Shown here: piece after piece, positions 63,861-64,000 of the stretch
Layout of the letters: the number at the start of each line of letters is the position of its first letter
Numbering within the stretch: the stretch's first letter is position 1
DNA from: Candidatus Tepidiaquacellales bacterium UBA2330
Lineage (GTDB): Bacteria > Bacteroidota > Ignavibacteria > Tepidaquicellales > Tepidaquicellaceae
Length of the DNA stretch: 64,000 nucleotides
Direction of reading: 5' to 3'
Assembly (NCBI GenBank): GCA_002344965.1
Contig: DDUU01000010.1
Coordinates: forward strand, 1-64,000
Position numbers and translations under genes: made by a program
The notes under the pieces: generated by a model
Told to the model about the DNA's origin: nothing
The model's database searches: none
What the model saw: the letters and a program-made list of their open reading frames with translations, nothing else

Positions 63861-64000
63861 TCTTGTTTAAAATTTTTTTATAAGCTTTTTTCAGTAAGTT
63901 TTCGGATTCGGAAAATGTTACAAGATTTAACCCTTCCTCCAGACCGCACCACTGAAAATTTACTATTTCCTTTTTATCTATATAAACTGTTTCAGAAAAA
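63841..64000 (-). CDS. Partial C-terminal end of a probable NUDIX hydrolase
   Basis: The open frame enters from beyond the window and ends TAA at 63843-63841, giving 52 residues. The sequence includes VYIDKKEIVNFQWCGLEEGLNLVTF and SENLLKKAYKKI, the strand-helix ending typical of NUDIX proteins (E-x-x-x-F-x-W-x-x-L-x-E-x-L). The NUDIX box itself is outside the window, so substrate and identity are tentative. It overlaps the dacB start by 20 bases, suggesting a shared transcript. Confidence 0.65.
   Translation of the reverse strand, partial: FSETVYIDKKEIVNFQWCGLEEGLNLVTFSESENLLKKAYKKILNKNDKEFS

Overview
The window is AT-rich bacterial chromosome from the Bacteroidota/Ignavibacteriota side of the FCB group. 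Six secreted proteins end in the type IX secretion (T9SS) sorting module with a core NYPNPFNP or NFPNPFNP, several promoters look Bacteroidetes-like (TTG, about 19 bases, then T[A/T]nnTTTG), and the cell makes LPS (gmhA, kdtA, a GT9 transferase). TTG start codons are common, Shine-Dalgarno sequences occur at many genes, and TGA is an ordinary stop. I favour an Ignavibacteria-like organism, but no rRNA is present to prove it.

Layout. 1-12 kb: tRNA-Ser(CGA), a large helical orphan, a secreted M23 peptidase with dockerin, an S9 peptidase, a MarR-GNAT fusion with a probable self-operator, and small metabolic genes (MOSC, RidA, ABM-like, Ntn hydrolase, HdeD). 10.8-15 kb: two Ddl-like ATP-grasp ligases, a small GNAT and a lysine 2,3-aminomutase-like radical SAM enzyme, probably one pathway. 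15-17.6 kb: DUF6249, DUF4097 lipoprotein, ECF sigma factor and a likely anti-sigma protein. 17.6-19.3 kb: a cytoplasmic-looking PG-binding/CHAP enzyme and an AraC regulator with an HMA-like N-terminus. 19.4-26.3 kb: a tight operon of PqqD-like protein, ATP-grasp ligase, fold-III PLP decarboxylase, urea-transporter/M23 fusion, TPR/outer-membrane barrel and TPR protein. This is the best candidate for an undescribed system.

26-36 kb: Ycf48-like T9SS cargo, GT9, DUF4397 lipoprotein, DUF3667 protein, prs, a 2-oxoacid dehydrogenase E2 and a subtilase. 35.7-41.7 kb, minus strand: rplM-rpsI, rpsB-tsf-pyrH-frr, kdtA-gmhA. 41.7-42.4 kb: a gene-free stretch with a degenerate 21-bp tandem repeat and palindromes. 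42.4-53.9 kb: a secretome island (FG-GAP protein, sialidase-like dockerin protein, Tat+T9SS intradiol dioxygenase, 38-residue-repeat propeller, unknown cargo, CotH, arylsulfotransferase). In this island the dockerin protein is out of frame at a GCTT tetranucleotide tract in its signal peptide, which suggests phase variation, and cotH carries a single in-frame TGA at a conserved Trp position. 54-64 kb: housekeeping genes (tmk, ctp, purK, SPFH protein, DUF2007, M19 dipeptidase, uvrB, clpS, dacB, partial NUDIX).

A 23-bp palindrome appears twice: once supplying the stop codon of an ATP-grasp gene, once translated inside the dipeptidase gene.
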